Shown: positions 52,334 through 60,344 of the stretch, piece after piece
How the letters are laid out: every line of letters starts with the position of its first letter
Position numbering within the stretch: the stretch's first letter is position 1
Assembly: GCF_029626155.1 (NCBI RefSeq)
Contig: NZ_JARUBL010000001.1
Location: 8,004,816 to 8,068,815, forward strand
Origin: Solwaraspora sp. WMMD1047
GTDB taxonomy: Bacteria; Actinomycetota; Actinomycetes; Mycobacteriales; Micromonosporaceae
Length of the DNA stretch: 64,000 nucleotides
Direction: 5' to 3'
Translations under genes and position numbers: made by a program
Notes under the pieces: generated by a model
Seen by the model: the letters and a program-made list of their open reading frames with translations, nothing else
Database searches by the model: none
What the model was told of the DNA's origin: nothing

Positions 52334-53742
52334 GGGTCTTGTGTCGTTTGTGTGGGTGGTTTGCTAGATCATCATCTGGGGAGTTTGGGTTGGTGGCCGC
52401 CGAGGCTGAGCATTGCTAGGGCGATGAGGGCGTCGGCGCTGTGGTAGCCGAAGGCGATCCGGGTGATGAGGCGGATTTTGGCGTTGACGGATTCGATGCG
52501 GCCGTTGGACAGGCCGTGTTCGATGGAGGCGATGATGGCGTCGCGGTGTCGTATGACGCGGCGTTGTAGGTCGATGAAGGTGTCGATGCGGCTGCGGCGG
52601 GCCCATCCGATCCATTTGTCGAGGGCTTCGACGGCGTCGGTGTGGCTGGTTCTGGCCAGGGTGAACACCAGGCGTAGGCCTTCTTTCAACGCCCAGGCCC
52701 GGTAGAGGCGGGGGTGGGTCTTGGCGATCCAGTCGAGCTTGGCTCGCTGGTTCTCGGTGAGGTTCTCCGGGTTCTTCCACAGTGCCCAGCGGGTGTTCTT
52801 CAGCTTCCGGGCTTCGCCGACCGCGACACCGCGGCGGCCGGCCCCTCGGCCGGTGGCCTGGTTCCACACCTGTCGGCGGACCTGATCGACAGCGTCAGCC
52901 GCCCAGGCCACGACATGGAACGGGTCGGCGCAGCGGACCGCGTTCGGGCAGCGGCGACGCACGACCGTGGTGATCCAGTCGGCGCCGTCGGCGGACACGT
53001 GTGTGATCTTGGCGGCCCGGTCGGGGCCGAGTAGGTCGAAGAAGGTGTCCAACGTGGCGGCGCTCTTGCCCTGCGCCGCCCACACCAGCCGGCCGGTGTC
53101 GTGATCGACCACGACCGTCAGATAACGGTGGCCCTTCTTATAGCTGACCTCATCGATACCGATCCGACGCAACCCCGCGAACCGGTCGACGAGCCCGCCG
53201 GTGTCGGCCCATACCCGGGCCACGATCGCACCGACGGTGCGCCACCCGATCCGCATCAACCGCGACACCGCCGACTTCGCCGTGTGCACCGCCAACCACG
53301 CCACCGTCGCGTCGAACGCCCGGGTATGCCCGGCACCGTGACGCGCCCACGGCACCGCCGCGACCACCACCCCATGGACCGCACACGACACCCGCGGCGC
53401 CTGCGCCTCGACCTCAGCCCGCAACACACCCAGATCCAACGCCCGCCACCGCCGCCGCGTCCCCGCGTCATAACGCGGACACCGCCGGCCACAATGCGGA
53501 CACCGCTGCCGGGCGCCCTTACGCACCCGTACCCGCACCACCACCAACGCCTCGCCAGCGTCGAACTCGACGCCCTCCACCACCGCCTGCTCGACCCCCA
53601 CCACACCAGCCCATATCATGGCAGAACGCATGCCGTTGCTCCGTCTCCGAGTTCTCGCACTTCACCGGTCGAGAACTCCAACGGGACAACGGCATGCGCC
53701 GTCACCACCCCACCAAACACCCACTAAACCGACACAAGACCC
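52334..53742. mobile_element. ISL3-family insertion sequence, 1409 bp
   Basis: The ends are inverted repeats beginning GGGTCTTGTGTCG on the left (52334) and its complement on the right (ending 53742), with further imperfect matches inside. The 8-bp ATAATTAT occurs on both sides (52326–52333 and 53743–53750) as target duplication, the length known for ISL3 elements. The target is itself palindromic. One intact transposase fills the element. Confidence 0.93.
52372..53631 (-). CDS. ISL3 family transposase
   Basis: A 419-residue DDE transposase. The N-terminal zinc motif is CPHCGRRC (residues about 44–51). A helix-turn-helix region precedes the catalytic core: Asp in RRIGIDEVSYKKGHRYLTVVVD, Asp in SADGADWI and ADPFHVVAWA, and Glu in LSNGRIESVNAKIRLI. 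The reading frame is full length, so the element may still be active. It lies 86 bp downstream of the STAND–TPR gene, on the opposite strand. Confidence 0.95.
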   Translation of the reverse strand: MRSAMIWAGVVGVEQAVVEGVEFDAGEALVVVRVRVRKGARQRCPHCGRRCPRYDAGTRRRWRALDLGVLRAEVEAQAPRVSCAVHGVVVAAVPWARHGAGHTRAFDATVAWLAVHTAKSAVSRLMRIGWRTVGAIVARVWADTGGLVDRFAGLRRIGIDEVSYKKGHRYLTVVVDHDTGRLVWAAQGKSAATLDTFFDLLGPDRAAKITHVSADGADWITTVVRRRCPNAVRCADPFHVVAWAADAVDQVRRQVWNQATGRGAGRRGVAVGEARKLKNTRWALWKNPENLTENQRAKLDWIAKTHPRLYRAWALKEGLRLVFTLARTSHTDAVEALDKWIGWARRSRIDTFIDLQRRVIRHRDAIIASIEHGLSNGRIESVNAKIRLITRIAFGYHSADALIALAMLSLGGHQPKLPR

Positions 53743-53772
53743 ATAATTATGCATAACCCTCGGCGACAGCGA

Positions 53773-53851
53773 CGCACGGATCTGCCGCGAACCGATCGCT
53801 ACGTAGCGTAGCCACGCTGCCGCTGGGTGAGCCGTGCGGTCGTGCCGATGT
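53773..53851 (+). repeat. 79-bp direct repeat, left copy
   Basis: Matches 56060–56138 at 77 of 79 bases. It contains CGATCGCTACGTAGCG, with the palindrome GCTACGTAGC. The two copies flank the TetR and FAD-monooxygenase genes. It begins 23 bp after the insertion sequence's right target duplication. Confidence 0.9.
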
Positions 53852-53938
53852 TAGGGCGTCGCCTACAGGCGTTCATCGTGGTGGGCCGGTTACCGCCTGG
53901 CCGATCAGGAAAGGAACGGGCGCTCCGAAAGGCGACGC

Positions 53939-54613
53939 TTATCTGCGGGCGGTGATGCCGGTCAGGAAGATGTCCACTCCGGCGAGGAACTGCTCACGGT
54001 CGTCATGTTCGTGCAGTTGCGAGGCCGCGTCCTGCACGATCGGGTCCGGGTCGTGTTGCGCCCATTGTGCCGCCAGAGTCTCCAGGTATGCCTTGCGATC
54101 CGCGTCGCTGGTCACTCGCCGGGCACCGGTGGCGTATTGTGCTGCCGCGCCGAGGACGTAGTTGACCAACGCTGATCCGGCGTCCGCCCTGGCCGGCCCG
54201 GGCACGCCGAGGCGCTGCAGCTGTGACCCGACACACTTCCAGATCCGGAAGACGGCGGGTTGCCATGGTTCGCGGGAGAGCTGGGTCCCGACCCACGGGT
54301 GCGCGTCGATCGCGTCGAAGATCCCGAGCGCGAGAGCACGGATGGCCTGCTCGGGGTCTTGGTCGTCGTCGGCTCCCGCCGTTACCCGTCCCACGACGTC
54401 GTCCGCAGCCGCGGCGAGCAGGTCCTCCTTGTTGGCGATGTGGTGATAGATCGCGCCGCGGCCGGTTGACAGGTGAGCCGTCAGCGCGCGGACCGTCAGA
54501 CCCGCCTGTCCCGTCGCGTCGAGCACCTCGATGGTCGCCTCGATGATGCGGTCCCGGGACAGCGCATCGCTGCGTCTGGTGTTTCGCGGCGTGGGGATGG
54601 TCACGTACACCAT
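53939..54613 (-). CDS. TetR family transcriptional regulator
   Basis: A 224-residue repressor. The N-terminal helix-turn-helix is IEATIEVLDATGQAGLTVRALTAHLSTGRGAIYHHIANKEDLLAAA. The C-terminal ligand domain resembles TetR_C of the tetracycline-repressor side of the family (WVGTQLSREPWQPAVFRIW). The ATG at 54613 is divergent from the monooxygenase gene; two matching operators lie between. It probably represses both genes until a ligand binds. Confidence 0.92.
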   Translation of the reverse strand: MVYVTIPTPRNTRRSDALSRDRIIEATIEVLDATGQAGLTVRALTAHLSTGRGAIYHHIANKEDLLAAAADDVVGRVTAGADDDQDPEQAIRALALGIFDAIDAHPWVGTQLSREPWQPAVFRIWKCVGSQLQRLGVPGPARADAGSALVNYVLGAAAQYATGARRVTSDADRKAYLETLAAQWAQHDPDPIVQDAASQLHEHDDREQFLAGVDIFLTGITARR

Positions 54614-54623
54614 CTTGACACGG

Positions 54624-54665
54624 TTGGACCAGCGGTCCAATCTTGGAGTTGGACCGACGGTCCAA
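54624..54665. promoter_or_regulatory. Two TetR-type operators
   Basis: TTGGACC-AGC-GGTCCAA (54624–54640) and TTGGACC-GAC-GGTCCAA (54649–54665) are perfect 7-bp inverted repeats with 3-bp centres, spaced 25 bp centre to centre. They fill the 72-bp gap between the divergent tetR and monooxygenase starts. Confidence 0.88.
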
Positions 54666-54685
54666 ACTTCATCGAGAGGACTGAC

Positions 54686-55822
54686 ATGACCACTCCCGTC
54701 ACGATCGTCGGCGCCGGCCTTGGCGGCCTCACCCTCGCCCGCGTCCTGCACCTGCACGACGTCCCGGTCACCGTCTACGACGCTGAGGACTCGGCCCAGG
54801 CTCGCACCCAGGGCGGCCAGCTCGACCTGCACGAGCACAACGGCCAGCGCGCCCTCGCGATCGCCGGCCTCACCCAGGAATATCGCGCGATCATCCACCC
54901 AGGCGGTGGAGCGCAGCGGGTCCTCGACCAGCAGGGCACCGTGCTCGCTGAGATCCCCGACGACGGTTCCCTGGCCCGACCGGAAGCGCTACGCGGCGAC
55001 ATCCGCCGCATCCTGCTCGAGTCACTGCCAGCCGGCACCGTTCAGTGGGGCAAGAAGCTCGTCGAGGCCACACCCCTCGGCGGGGGCCGGCACGAGCTCA
55101 CCTTCGCGGACGGCTCGACAGTCACCACCGAGATTCTCGTGGGCGCCGAGGGGACCTGGTCGCGAGTAAGAGCACTCCTGTCGGACGAGAAACCGACGTA
55201 CGCGGGCATGAGCTACATCGACACCTACCTGCACGATGTCGACAACCGCCACCCCGACGCGGCCAAGGCCGTCGGCGACGGCGCCATGTACGCACTCATC
55301 CCCGGCAAGGGATTCCTCGCCCACCGCGAAACAAACAACATCATCCACACCTACGTCGTGCTCAACCGGCCGATCGAGTGGTTCGCTGACATCGACTTCG
55401 CCGACGCCGACGCCACGAAGACGCGGATCGCGGCCGAGTTCGAAGGATGGGCACCCGAACTGACCGCCCTGATCACCGACGCCGACACGACGCCGATCCT
55501 GCGCAGCATCCACCAGCTCCCCGACCACCACCGATGGCCCCGCACGCCCGGCGTGACACTGCTCGGCGACGCCGCACACGTGACCGTCCCCGGCGGCGAA
55601 GGCGCGAACATCGCCATGCTCGACGGAGCCGAACTCGGCGAGGCGATCGCCGCACACCCCGGCGACGTCGAGACCGCCTTCGCCGTCTACGAGGAAGTGA
55701 TGTTCGCCCGCAGCGAGGCCGAAGCGGTCGCCGCGCACGAGACCATCGACCTCATCCTCGGCGACGGCGCACCCAACGGACTCGTCAACCTATTCAACGG
55801 AACCGACCAGGACGCCAATTGA
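54686..55822 (+). CDS. FAD-dependent monooxygenase, TetX-like
   Basis: A 378-residue flavoprotein hydroxylase. The FAD fold begins VTIVGAGLGGLTLARVLHLHDVPVTVYD. The second FAD motif is GVTLLGDAAHVTVPGGEGANIAMLDG. The internal RGDIRRILLESLP and VGAEGTWSRVRALL are typical of the aromatic-hydroxylase/TetX group, and length fits. With the divergent TetR this resembles drug-inactivating cassettes, but substrate cannot be assigned. A GAGAGGA site precedes the ATG at 54686. Confidence 0.9.
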   Translation: MTTPVTIVGAGLGGLTLARVLHLHDVPVTVYDAEDSAQARTQGGQLDLHEHNGQRALAIAGLTQEYRAIIHPGGGAQRVLDQQGTVLAEIPDDGSLARPEALRGDIRRILLESLPAGTVQWGKKLVEATPLGGGRHELTFADGSTVTTEILVGAEGTWSRVRALLSDEKPTYAGMSYIDTYLHDVDNRHPDAAKAVGDGAMYALIPGKGFLAHRETNNIIHTYVVLNRPIEWFADIDFADADATKTRIAAEFEGWAPELTALITDADTTPILRSIHQLPDHHRWPRTPGVTLLGDAAHVTVPGGEGANIAMLDGAELGEAIAAHPGDVETAFAVYEEVMFARSEAEAVAAHETIDLILGDGAPNGLVNLFNGTDQDAN

Positions 55823-56276
55823 CTCCGTCAGCGCCGTCCTGAACGCTCGCTGGTCGCGTCCGTAGAACCACGAGCCGCGTCGAGCCCTCTCCCGTACCGC
55901 TTCGGGTACGGGGCCTCAGCCGTGCCTCGCGAGCCAGAACTCCCTCCCTTCTACCCCACACGTTCATGATCACATGGCGTGACGAGCGTTAACACCGAGC
56001 TACGGTCAATTGTCACGATCCCCGCGCTACAGAACGTGATGCCCCAGGCGGCGGTCCGGCGCGCGGATCTGCCGCGAACCGATCGCTACGTAGCGTAGCC
56101 ATGCTGCCGCTGGGTGAGCCGTGCGGTCGTGCCGATGTGAGTGCATAGGCAGATAAATGCTTGCTCGCAAACAATGAGCGCTTTTCATTCTGTGTGACAG
56201 TCGGTTGCGACGCAGTGCAGGACGTCGCGGTGAACCGCTGGCTTCCCTGCGCTGATCTAATGCTGTCCCGCTGCTG
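55823..56276. other. Spacer with hairpin and right copy of the 79-bp repeat
   Basis: A 454-bp gap without gene. It has a hairpin CCCGTACC / GGTACGGG with loop GCTTCG at 55891–55912, a possible terminator for the monooxygenase gene. The right copy of the 79-bp repeat lies at 56060–56138, followed by AT-richer sequence. Confidence 0.6.
56060..56138 (+). repeat. 79-bp direct repeat, right copy
   Basis: Same orientation as 53773–53851 with two differing bases. Together they bound a 2.3-kb segment with the tetR and monooxygenase genes. A 16-base piece of the repeat's start (CGCACGGATCTGCCGC) also occurs near 58353. Confidence 0.9.
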
Positions 56277-57476
56277 CTACGTAGTCACTCGCCGGTTGTC
56301 GCTAATTCGAGTGGGTGGCGTCGCCTCCGTGGTGGTAATGGCTCGGAGGATGTGGCGACGTAGGAGCGCTAGGCCGAGGGCGGCTGTCAGTGCCACGGAG
56401 ACGAGGAGGAACGCAGTCGTGGTGCCCAAGTGGTCATTGATCACGCCGCTGGTGAAGGAGCCCGCCGCGATGCCGAGTTGGCCGGCGGTCTGGAGCCAGC
56501 CGTAGGCCTGCGCGGTGTGTGGCGCGGGTGCGGCGCGGGCCACAAGTTCGTCTGCCACCGCGAGCCATGGTGCCAGTGCAAGCCCGAAGATTACGACGGC
56601 GACGGCCATCTGAGGCACGGTGCGGGGCAAGAGCAGAGTCATGGAGCTGACGCTGAGTACCGCGAGAAGGACAAGGTAGGCGCGACTGATGCTTGCGCGG
56701 CGGCCCCGGATGGCCAACAGCAGCCCACCGACCAGGCTGCCCGCCGACCAAACCGTGACCAGCAGTGCCGCCTGGTTGGGATGCCCGACGTTGGCGGCGA
56801 ACGCTGGGATCAGAACCCACATTGCACCCATGCAGGTCATGTATCCGAGATGGATGCCGAGCAGCGTGCGGATCGCGCGTCGCCCGGACGCTGGCTGTCG
56901 CATTCTCAACGGGTGTTCGGCGTGGCTACGACGGGGGATGACGATGACGTTGACGATGAGAGCGATCGTGCCGATCGCGGCGAACGTCAGAAGTGCGCCG
57001 CCCGGTCCTGCGGTGGCGAGGCTCGCGGCGACCAGGAGCGGGCCGCCGACGTAGAGGAGTTCCTGTCCAACGGCGTTGACCGCGTACGCACGGGTCAGCG
57101 CCGAGGATTCCACCAGGGTTGGCAGCAGTGCGCGTCCGCTGCTGAGCACTGGAGGAGTGGCAAGTCCGGCAGCTGCTGCCAGCGCCACGAAGGCGAAGGG
57201 GCTGGCCGCGAAGGTGAGTCCGACCAACGTGACGAGGTGCGCCAGCCCGAAGGCAAGCAGTACGGGCCGGTCGCCGATGCGTCCCAGGAGGCGACCCGAC
57301 AGTGGCGCGGTCAGCGCGAGGCCGATACTGCAGGCGGCGCTGGCGATGCCCGAAGTGGTGAAGCTACCGGTGTTGTGATGCCCGAGCAGAACGACGAGTA
57401 GTTGTCGCATCGCCACGGGAAGCTGCGCGAGGTTCATGGTGATGATGACGGCCGTCGCCCGACGAGGTAGATTCAC
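56277..57476 (-). CDS. MFS transporter
   Basis: A 399-residue membrane protein with about twelve helices. The loop between helices 2 and 3 reads SGRLLGRIGDRPVLLAFG, the Gx3DRxGR-like MFS motif. The second half begins RTLLGIHLGYMTCMGAMWVLIPAF. Probably a drug or metabolite exporter; substrate unknown. The start is GTG 57476 (MNLPRRATAV), only five bases from the divergent marR start and inside a palindrome, so a leaderless transcript is likely. Confidence 0.9.
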   Translation of the reverse strand: MNLPRRATAVIITMNLAQLPVAMRQLLVVLLGHHNTGSFTTSGIASAACSIGLALTAPLSGRLLGRIGDRPVLLAFGLAHLVTLVGLTFAASPFAFVALAAAAGLATPPVLSSGRALLPTLVESSALTRAYAVNAVGQELLYVGGPLLVAASLATAGPGGALLTFAAIGTIALIVNVIVIPRRSHAEHPLRMRQPASGRRAIRTLLGIHLGYMTCMGAMWVLIPAFAANVGHPNQAALLVTVWSAGSLVGGLLLAIRGRRASISRAYLVLLAVLSVSSMTLLLPRTVPQMAVAVVIFGLALAPWLAVADELVARAAPAPHTAQAYGWLQTAGQLGIAAGSFTSGVINDHLGTTTAFLLVSVALTAALGLALLRRHILRAITTTEATPPTRISDNRRVTT

Positions 57477-57493
57477 AAGTTATGAATTTACCT
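57465..57493. promoter_or_regulatory. Palindrome centred between marR and MFS starts
   Basis: A 29-bp imperfect palindrome around AGGTAGATTCACAAG and its counterpart TTATGAATTTACCT, centre at 57479. Twelve of 14 arm positions match. It covers both start codons and encodes the first residues (MNLP) of both proteins. MarR repressors commonly bind such sites; binding is inferred. Confidence 0.7.
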
Positions 57494-58030
57494 GTCAAGG
57501 TAGGCCCAAACCTGCTGGGGGCGCTGACCCTGTTCGTCAACGGCAGGATGCGGGCTGCGGTCACGGACCGGGCTGGTGCCGGTGGTGCGTTGGCCGACGC
57601 GGTTATCGTGATCAAGGATCAGCCAGGTGTGACCGCAGACTGGCTGGGCCGGGTGCTGGAACTCTCCCAGCCAGGCGCCGCCCACCTGGTTCGTCGACTT
57701 CTTCAGCTGGGCTGGGTAGAGAGACGCGCCGGCACTGACGCACGGAGCCGATCACTGCACCTCACCTCATTGGGCACGACCGTCGCTGAGGAGATTCTGC
57801 AGGCGCGCCATCAAGTATTGGCAGACGTGGTGGAGTCGCTCTCGACACGGCAGCGCGAACACCTCGTGGACATTGCCAGGACCCTCCTACGTCCCCAGGC
57901 TCGCGATGGTGAGGCCCTGGCCCAGCTGTGCCGACTATGCGACCGCTCGTGTTGCCAAGAGTGTCCGGTACATGCTGGCTATCTCGATCACCAGACCGAT
58001 CATCGAGAGCGAGGTGACCGAGACTCGTGA
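57482..58030 (+). CDS. MarR family regulator with C-terminal cysteine cluster
   Basis: A 182-residue winged-helix protein. The DNA-binding part is LGRVLELSQPGAAHLVRRLLQLGWVERRAGTDARSRSLHLTSLG. The C-terminal segment is CRLCDRSCCQECPVHAGY, with five cysteines and a His, which could bind metal or sense oxidants (inference). Start ATG 57482 has no ribosome site upstream; the mRNA is probably leaderless. Divergent from its likely target, the MFS gene. Confidence 0.9.
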   Translation: MNLPVKVGPNLLGALTLFVNGRMRAAVTDRAGAGGALADAVIVIKDQPGVTADWLGRVLELSQPGAAHLVRRLLQLGWVERRAGTDARSRSLHLTSLGTTVAEEILQARHQVLADVVESLSTRQREHLVDIARTLLRPQARDGEALAQLCRLCDRSCCQECPVHAGYLDHQTDHRERGDRDS

Positions 58031-58212
58031 ACTCGGCCAGCGAGGTGGTCCTCGATCGGGGTGCTGAGCAGTTGACGGGCCGCGTTGGCGTACTTGATAC
58101 CTGTGCTCTCGGCGACGCCGAACATCTCCACGAGGTGTAGCGGATCGGCGCCGCAAGCCAGTGCCTCATCGAGTTGTCGGTCGATGCGCAGCTTCTCGAT
58201 GCTGGCGGTCAC
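58000..58212 (-). pseudogene. Remnant of an actinobacterial integrase-type gene
   Basis: The frame gives RIDRQLDEALACGADPLHLV and GIKYANAARQLLSTPIEDHL, a pattern I associate with the C-termini of actinobacterial tyrosine-recombinase-like proteins. Only some 70 residues exist and nothing upstream continues them. It overlaps the end of marR. Probably a broken copy left by an earlier insertion; the family link is from memory of the motif. Confidence 0.4.
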
Positions 58213-58512
58213 GCCGCGCAGTAAGGGTCTGCTGCACCGATAGGTGACATCTTAGATGGCTTGCCCGAGGGGTCCAGGCAGACGTGTATCCGATAGGCAC
58301 AGTCGGTTCCACATGACGGAGCCGACAAAGCCGCCGTTGCTGGCGCCGGACGCGCACGGATCTGCCGCCGGTCGTGTGCGCGTCGGTGCTGGCACCTCCG
58401 TCACCTTGGGTAGCCGCCGACCCGGTGCGAGGAGACCCGACGTGGTCGGGAACAGTGTGTGCACCTGGCTTACCGATATAGGCCCGGTACGGTCTGACGA
58501 TACGCTCCCTCG

Positions 58513-58836
58513 GTGGCTGAAACCGGGAAGGCGGACAGAGCGGCGGGGATCCGAGTCTTGACGGAGATGGCACGGACGATGCTGGCATCCGGCGCCGACG
58601 CGGATCAGGTAGCCAAGGAACTGCTCCGGCGCACCGACTCCCCTATCTCGGCAACCAAGGCTGTTGCCGACGCGACTGGCATGAGCTTGGGCGACGCGAA
58701 GTGGGTCGTACACCGCAACCTCGAACCTGCGGTTCGCGAGGCTGCAGAGAGCCTCTGGGACGAACTGCTCGACGGCATCAGTCGCCTCCAGGAACCGCCG
58801 AGCACCCCAGATCTGGCCGTTGAACCAGCGGAATGA
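58513..58836 (+). CDS. Small helical hypothetical protein
   Basis: A 107-residue protein starting at GTG 58513. It has LASGADADQVAKELLRRTDSPISATKAVADATGMSLGDAKWVVHRNL, resembling the L7/L12-like C-terminal fold found in small actinobacterial proteins. Function unknown. No clear ribosome site; neighbours give no hint. Confidence 0.55.
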   Translation: MAETGKADRAAGIRVLTEMARTMLASGADADQVAKELLRRTDSPISATKAVADATGMSLGDAKWVVHRNLEPAVREAAESLWDELLDGISRLQEPPSTPDLAVEPAE

Positions 58837-59166
58837 GGTGACGCGACCCGGGATACCGTCACGATGATCAGGTGCATTGATCTGCCGCGTACTGCGCAGC
58901 ACGGAGCGTGATGCCCAGGGTTGCTGCAGCGCTCGCCCGACGGCCGGCCTGGTTCTCGAGCCGGCAGGAGATGGGGCTGCTGTCGGCGTCAGACGACCAT
59001 GGCGTGGATGCCGGTCGACAGCCATCCACCTATCGCTGCCCAGTACAGGAGTTGGAGCGCTTCGGTCTTGGTCCAGGCCAAGCCGAGTTGGCGCAGGGCC
59101 GGTATGCGGGCGTGTGGAAGGACTCTCGGTGGGGACTCCAGGTCATTGAACCTAAGCAGTTCAGTG
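58837..59166. other. Spacer without recognisable gene
   Basis: 330 bp between the small protein and the convergent hydrolase gene. Overlapping short frames exist on both strands, none with start signals or known domains. Confidence 0.5.
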
Positions 59167-60243
59167 CTATCCGAGTGGCGCCCCGTGTGCGCTCATCCAG
59201 CTCTGCGGGTCGACGGCCCCGTTGCTGCTGGAATCGGCGTTGACGTGCACCTCGTAGTGCAGGTGGGGACCGTTCGAGTGGCCGGTGGACCCGACGCGGC
59301 CGATCGGTTGCCCGGCGATCACCGGATCGCCGACGTTCACGTTCGGCCGGGTCTGCAGGTGGCAGTACCGGGTGATGATCCGGCCAGGATGGGCGATATC
59401 CAGGTACCAACCACACCCACTCGTAAATTCGGGGCTCCCGTCGCGGTCACAGCCCCACTCACCGCCGGTGCGGTTGTCGATCGCGTTGCAGCGCAACCGT
59501 TCGACGGTGCCAGAGGCGGCGGCGACGATGATGGCGTGCCGGGCCGCACCGAGGTCGACCCCGTCATGGCCCGGCCGGGAGCTGGTGCGGAATCCGGAGA
59601 CGACCAGTGCGCGTACCGGCTGGGTCCACCCCTGCGCGGAGACACCGCTGCACGGGTTGATCCCCACCGTGGATAGGCCCGACGCCGCACCGACGTGGCT
59701 GACCAGGCGTATCGCGTCGGCGGTATGCTTCGCGTACGCGTCTGGGTAGGCCGAGAGCTGCACCTTCTGGGCTGCTTCGGTGAGCGGCATCTGTTGCCAG
59801 CCCTCGACGGTGAGCAGCTTGTCGAAGAACTTGCCCGCCTGATATGCCGGATCCCTCAGCTGTTGCGGGGTGCCCCACCCCTGCGAGGGGCGTTGCTGGA
59901 ACAGCCCGATCGAGTCGTCCGCACCGCCGGCCAGGTTCCGCAGGCGGGACTCCTGCATGGTGGTGGCGGTGGCCACCACCCATCCCCACGGCGGCACGGC
60001 TTTGGTGTTGCCGACCGCGAGGATCGTCGCCACGTGGGAGAGTTGTTCGCCGTCCCAGCCGTCGAGGGCCGGGATCGGCCCTCCCGAGGTGACCGGGCCG
60101 GGTACGACTGCTGCGGTTGTGGGCGGTGCCTCCGTGGCGGGAACGCAGGTCGCGCCGCCGCCGACGATCGCGGCCCCGCCGAGCAGCGGGATGGCGATGA
60201 TCACGGCGAGGACCGCGACGATGAGGCTGATGAGTTTCCGCAT
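59167..60243 (-). CDS. Lytic transglycosylase-like and M23 peptidase protein
   Basis: A 358-residue wall hydrolase. An N-terminal helix (ISLIVAVLAVIIAIPLLGGAAIV) anchors it. A lysozyme-like domain follows (VVATATTMQESRLRNLAGGADDSIGLFQQRPSQGWGTPQQL). The C-terminal M23 domain has RPGHDGVDLGA and HSNGPHLHYEVHV, the zinc ligands. In conjugative elements of Gram-positive bacteria such two-domain enzymes open the wall for the transfer machine. The ATG at 60243 has GGAAGGAG upstream. Confidence 0.9.
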   Translation of the reverse strand: MRKLISLIVAVLAVIIAIPLLGGAAIVGGGATCVPATEAPPTTAAVVPGPVTSGGPIPALDGWDGEQLSHVATILAVGNTKAVPPWGWVVATATTMQESRLRNLAGGADDSIGLFQQRPSQGWGTPQQLRDPAYQAGKFFDKLLTVEGWQQMPLTEAAQKVQLSAYPDAYAKHTADAIRLVSHVGAASGLSTVGINPCSGVSAQGWTQPVRALVVSGFRTSSRPGHDGVDLGAARHAIIVAAASGTVERLRCNAIDNRTGGEWGCDRDGSPEFTSGCGWYLDIAHPGRIITRYCHLQTRPNVNVGDPVIAGQPIGRVGSTGHSNGPHLHYEVHVNADSSSNGAVDPQSWMSAHGAPLG

Positions 60244-60283
60244 GGCAGCTCACTCCTTCCGGGCGTGAAACGGAGAAAGGGCC

Positions 60284-60312
60284 GGTGGGCCGCCCTCACG
60301 GGGCGGCACACC
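60284..60312 (-). terminator. Hairpin between the zinc-ribbon gene and the hydrolase gene
   Basis: GGTGGGCCGCCC (60284–60295) pairs with GGGCGGCACACC (60301–60312) with one mismatch and a short loop. It lies 33 bp downstream of the stop at 60345 on the minus strand. No T-tract. Confidence 0.45.
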
Positions 60313-60344
60313 GACCTCAGGTGAACTCGTGGTGTGGCGACGTG

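Noticed and set aside
54686-55822. Calling the monooxygenase a true tetracycline-inactivating TetX
   Set aside because: Fold, length and TetR neighbour agree, but the same features occur in many hydroxylases and no substrate-specific residues could be verified.
58252-59025. A 257-codon minus-strand frame
   Set aside because: Overlaps the better supported small gene at 58513 and has no recognisable domain or start signal.
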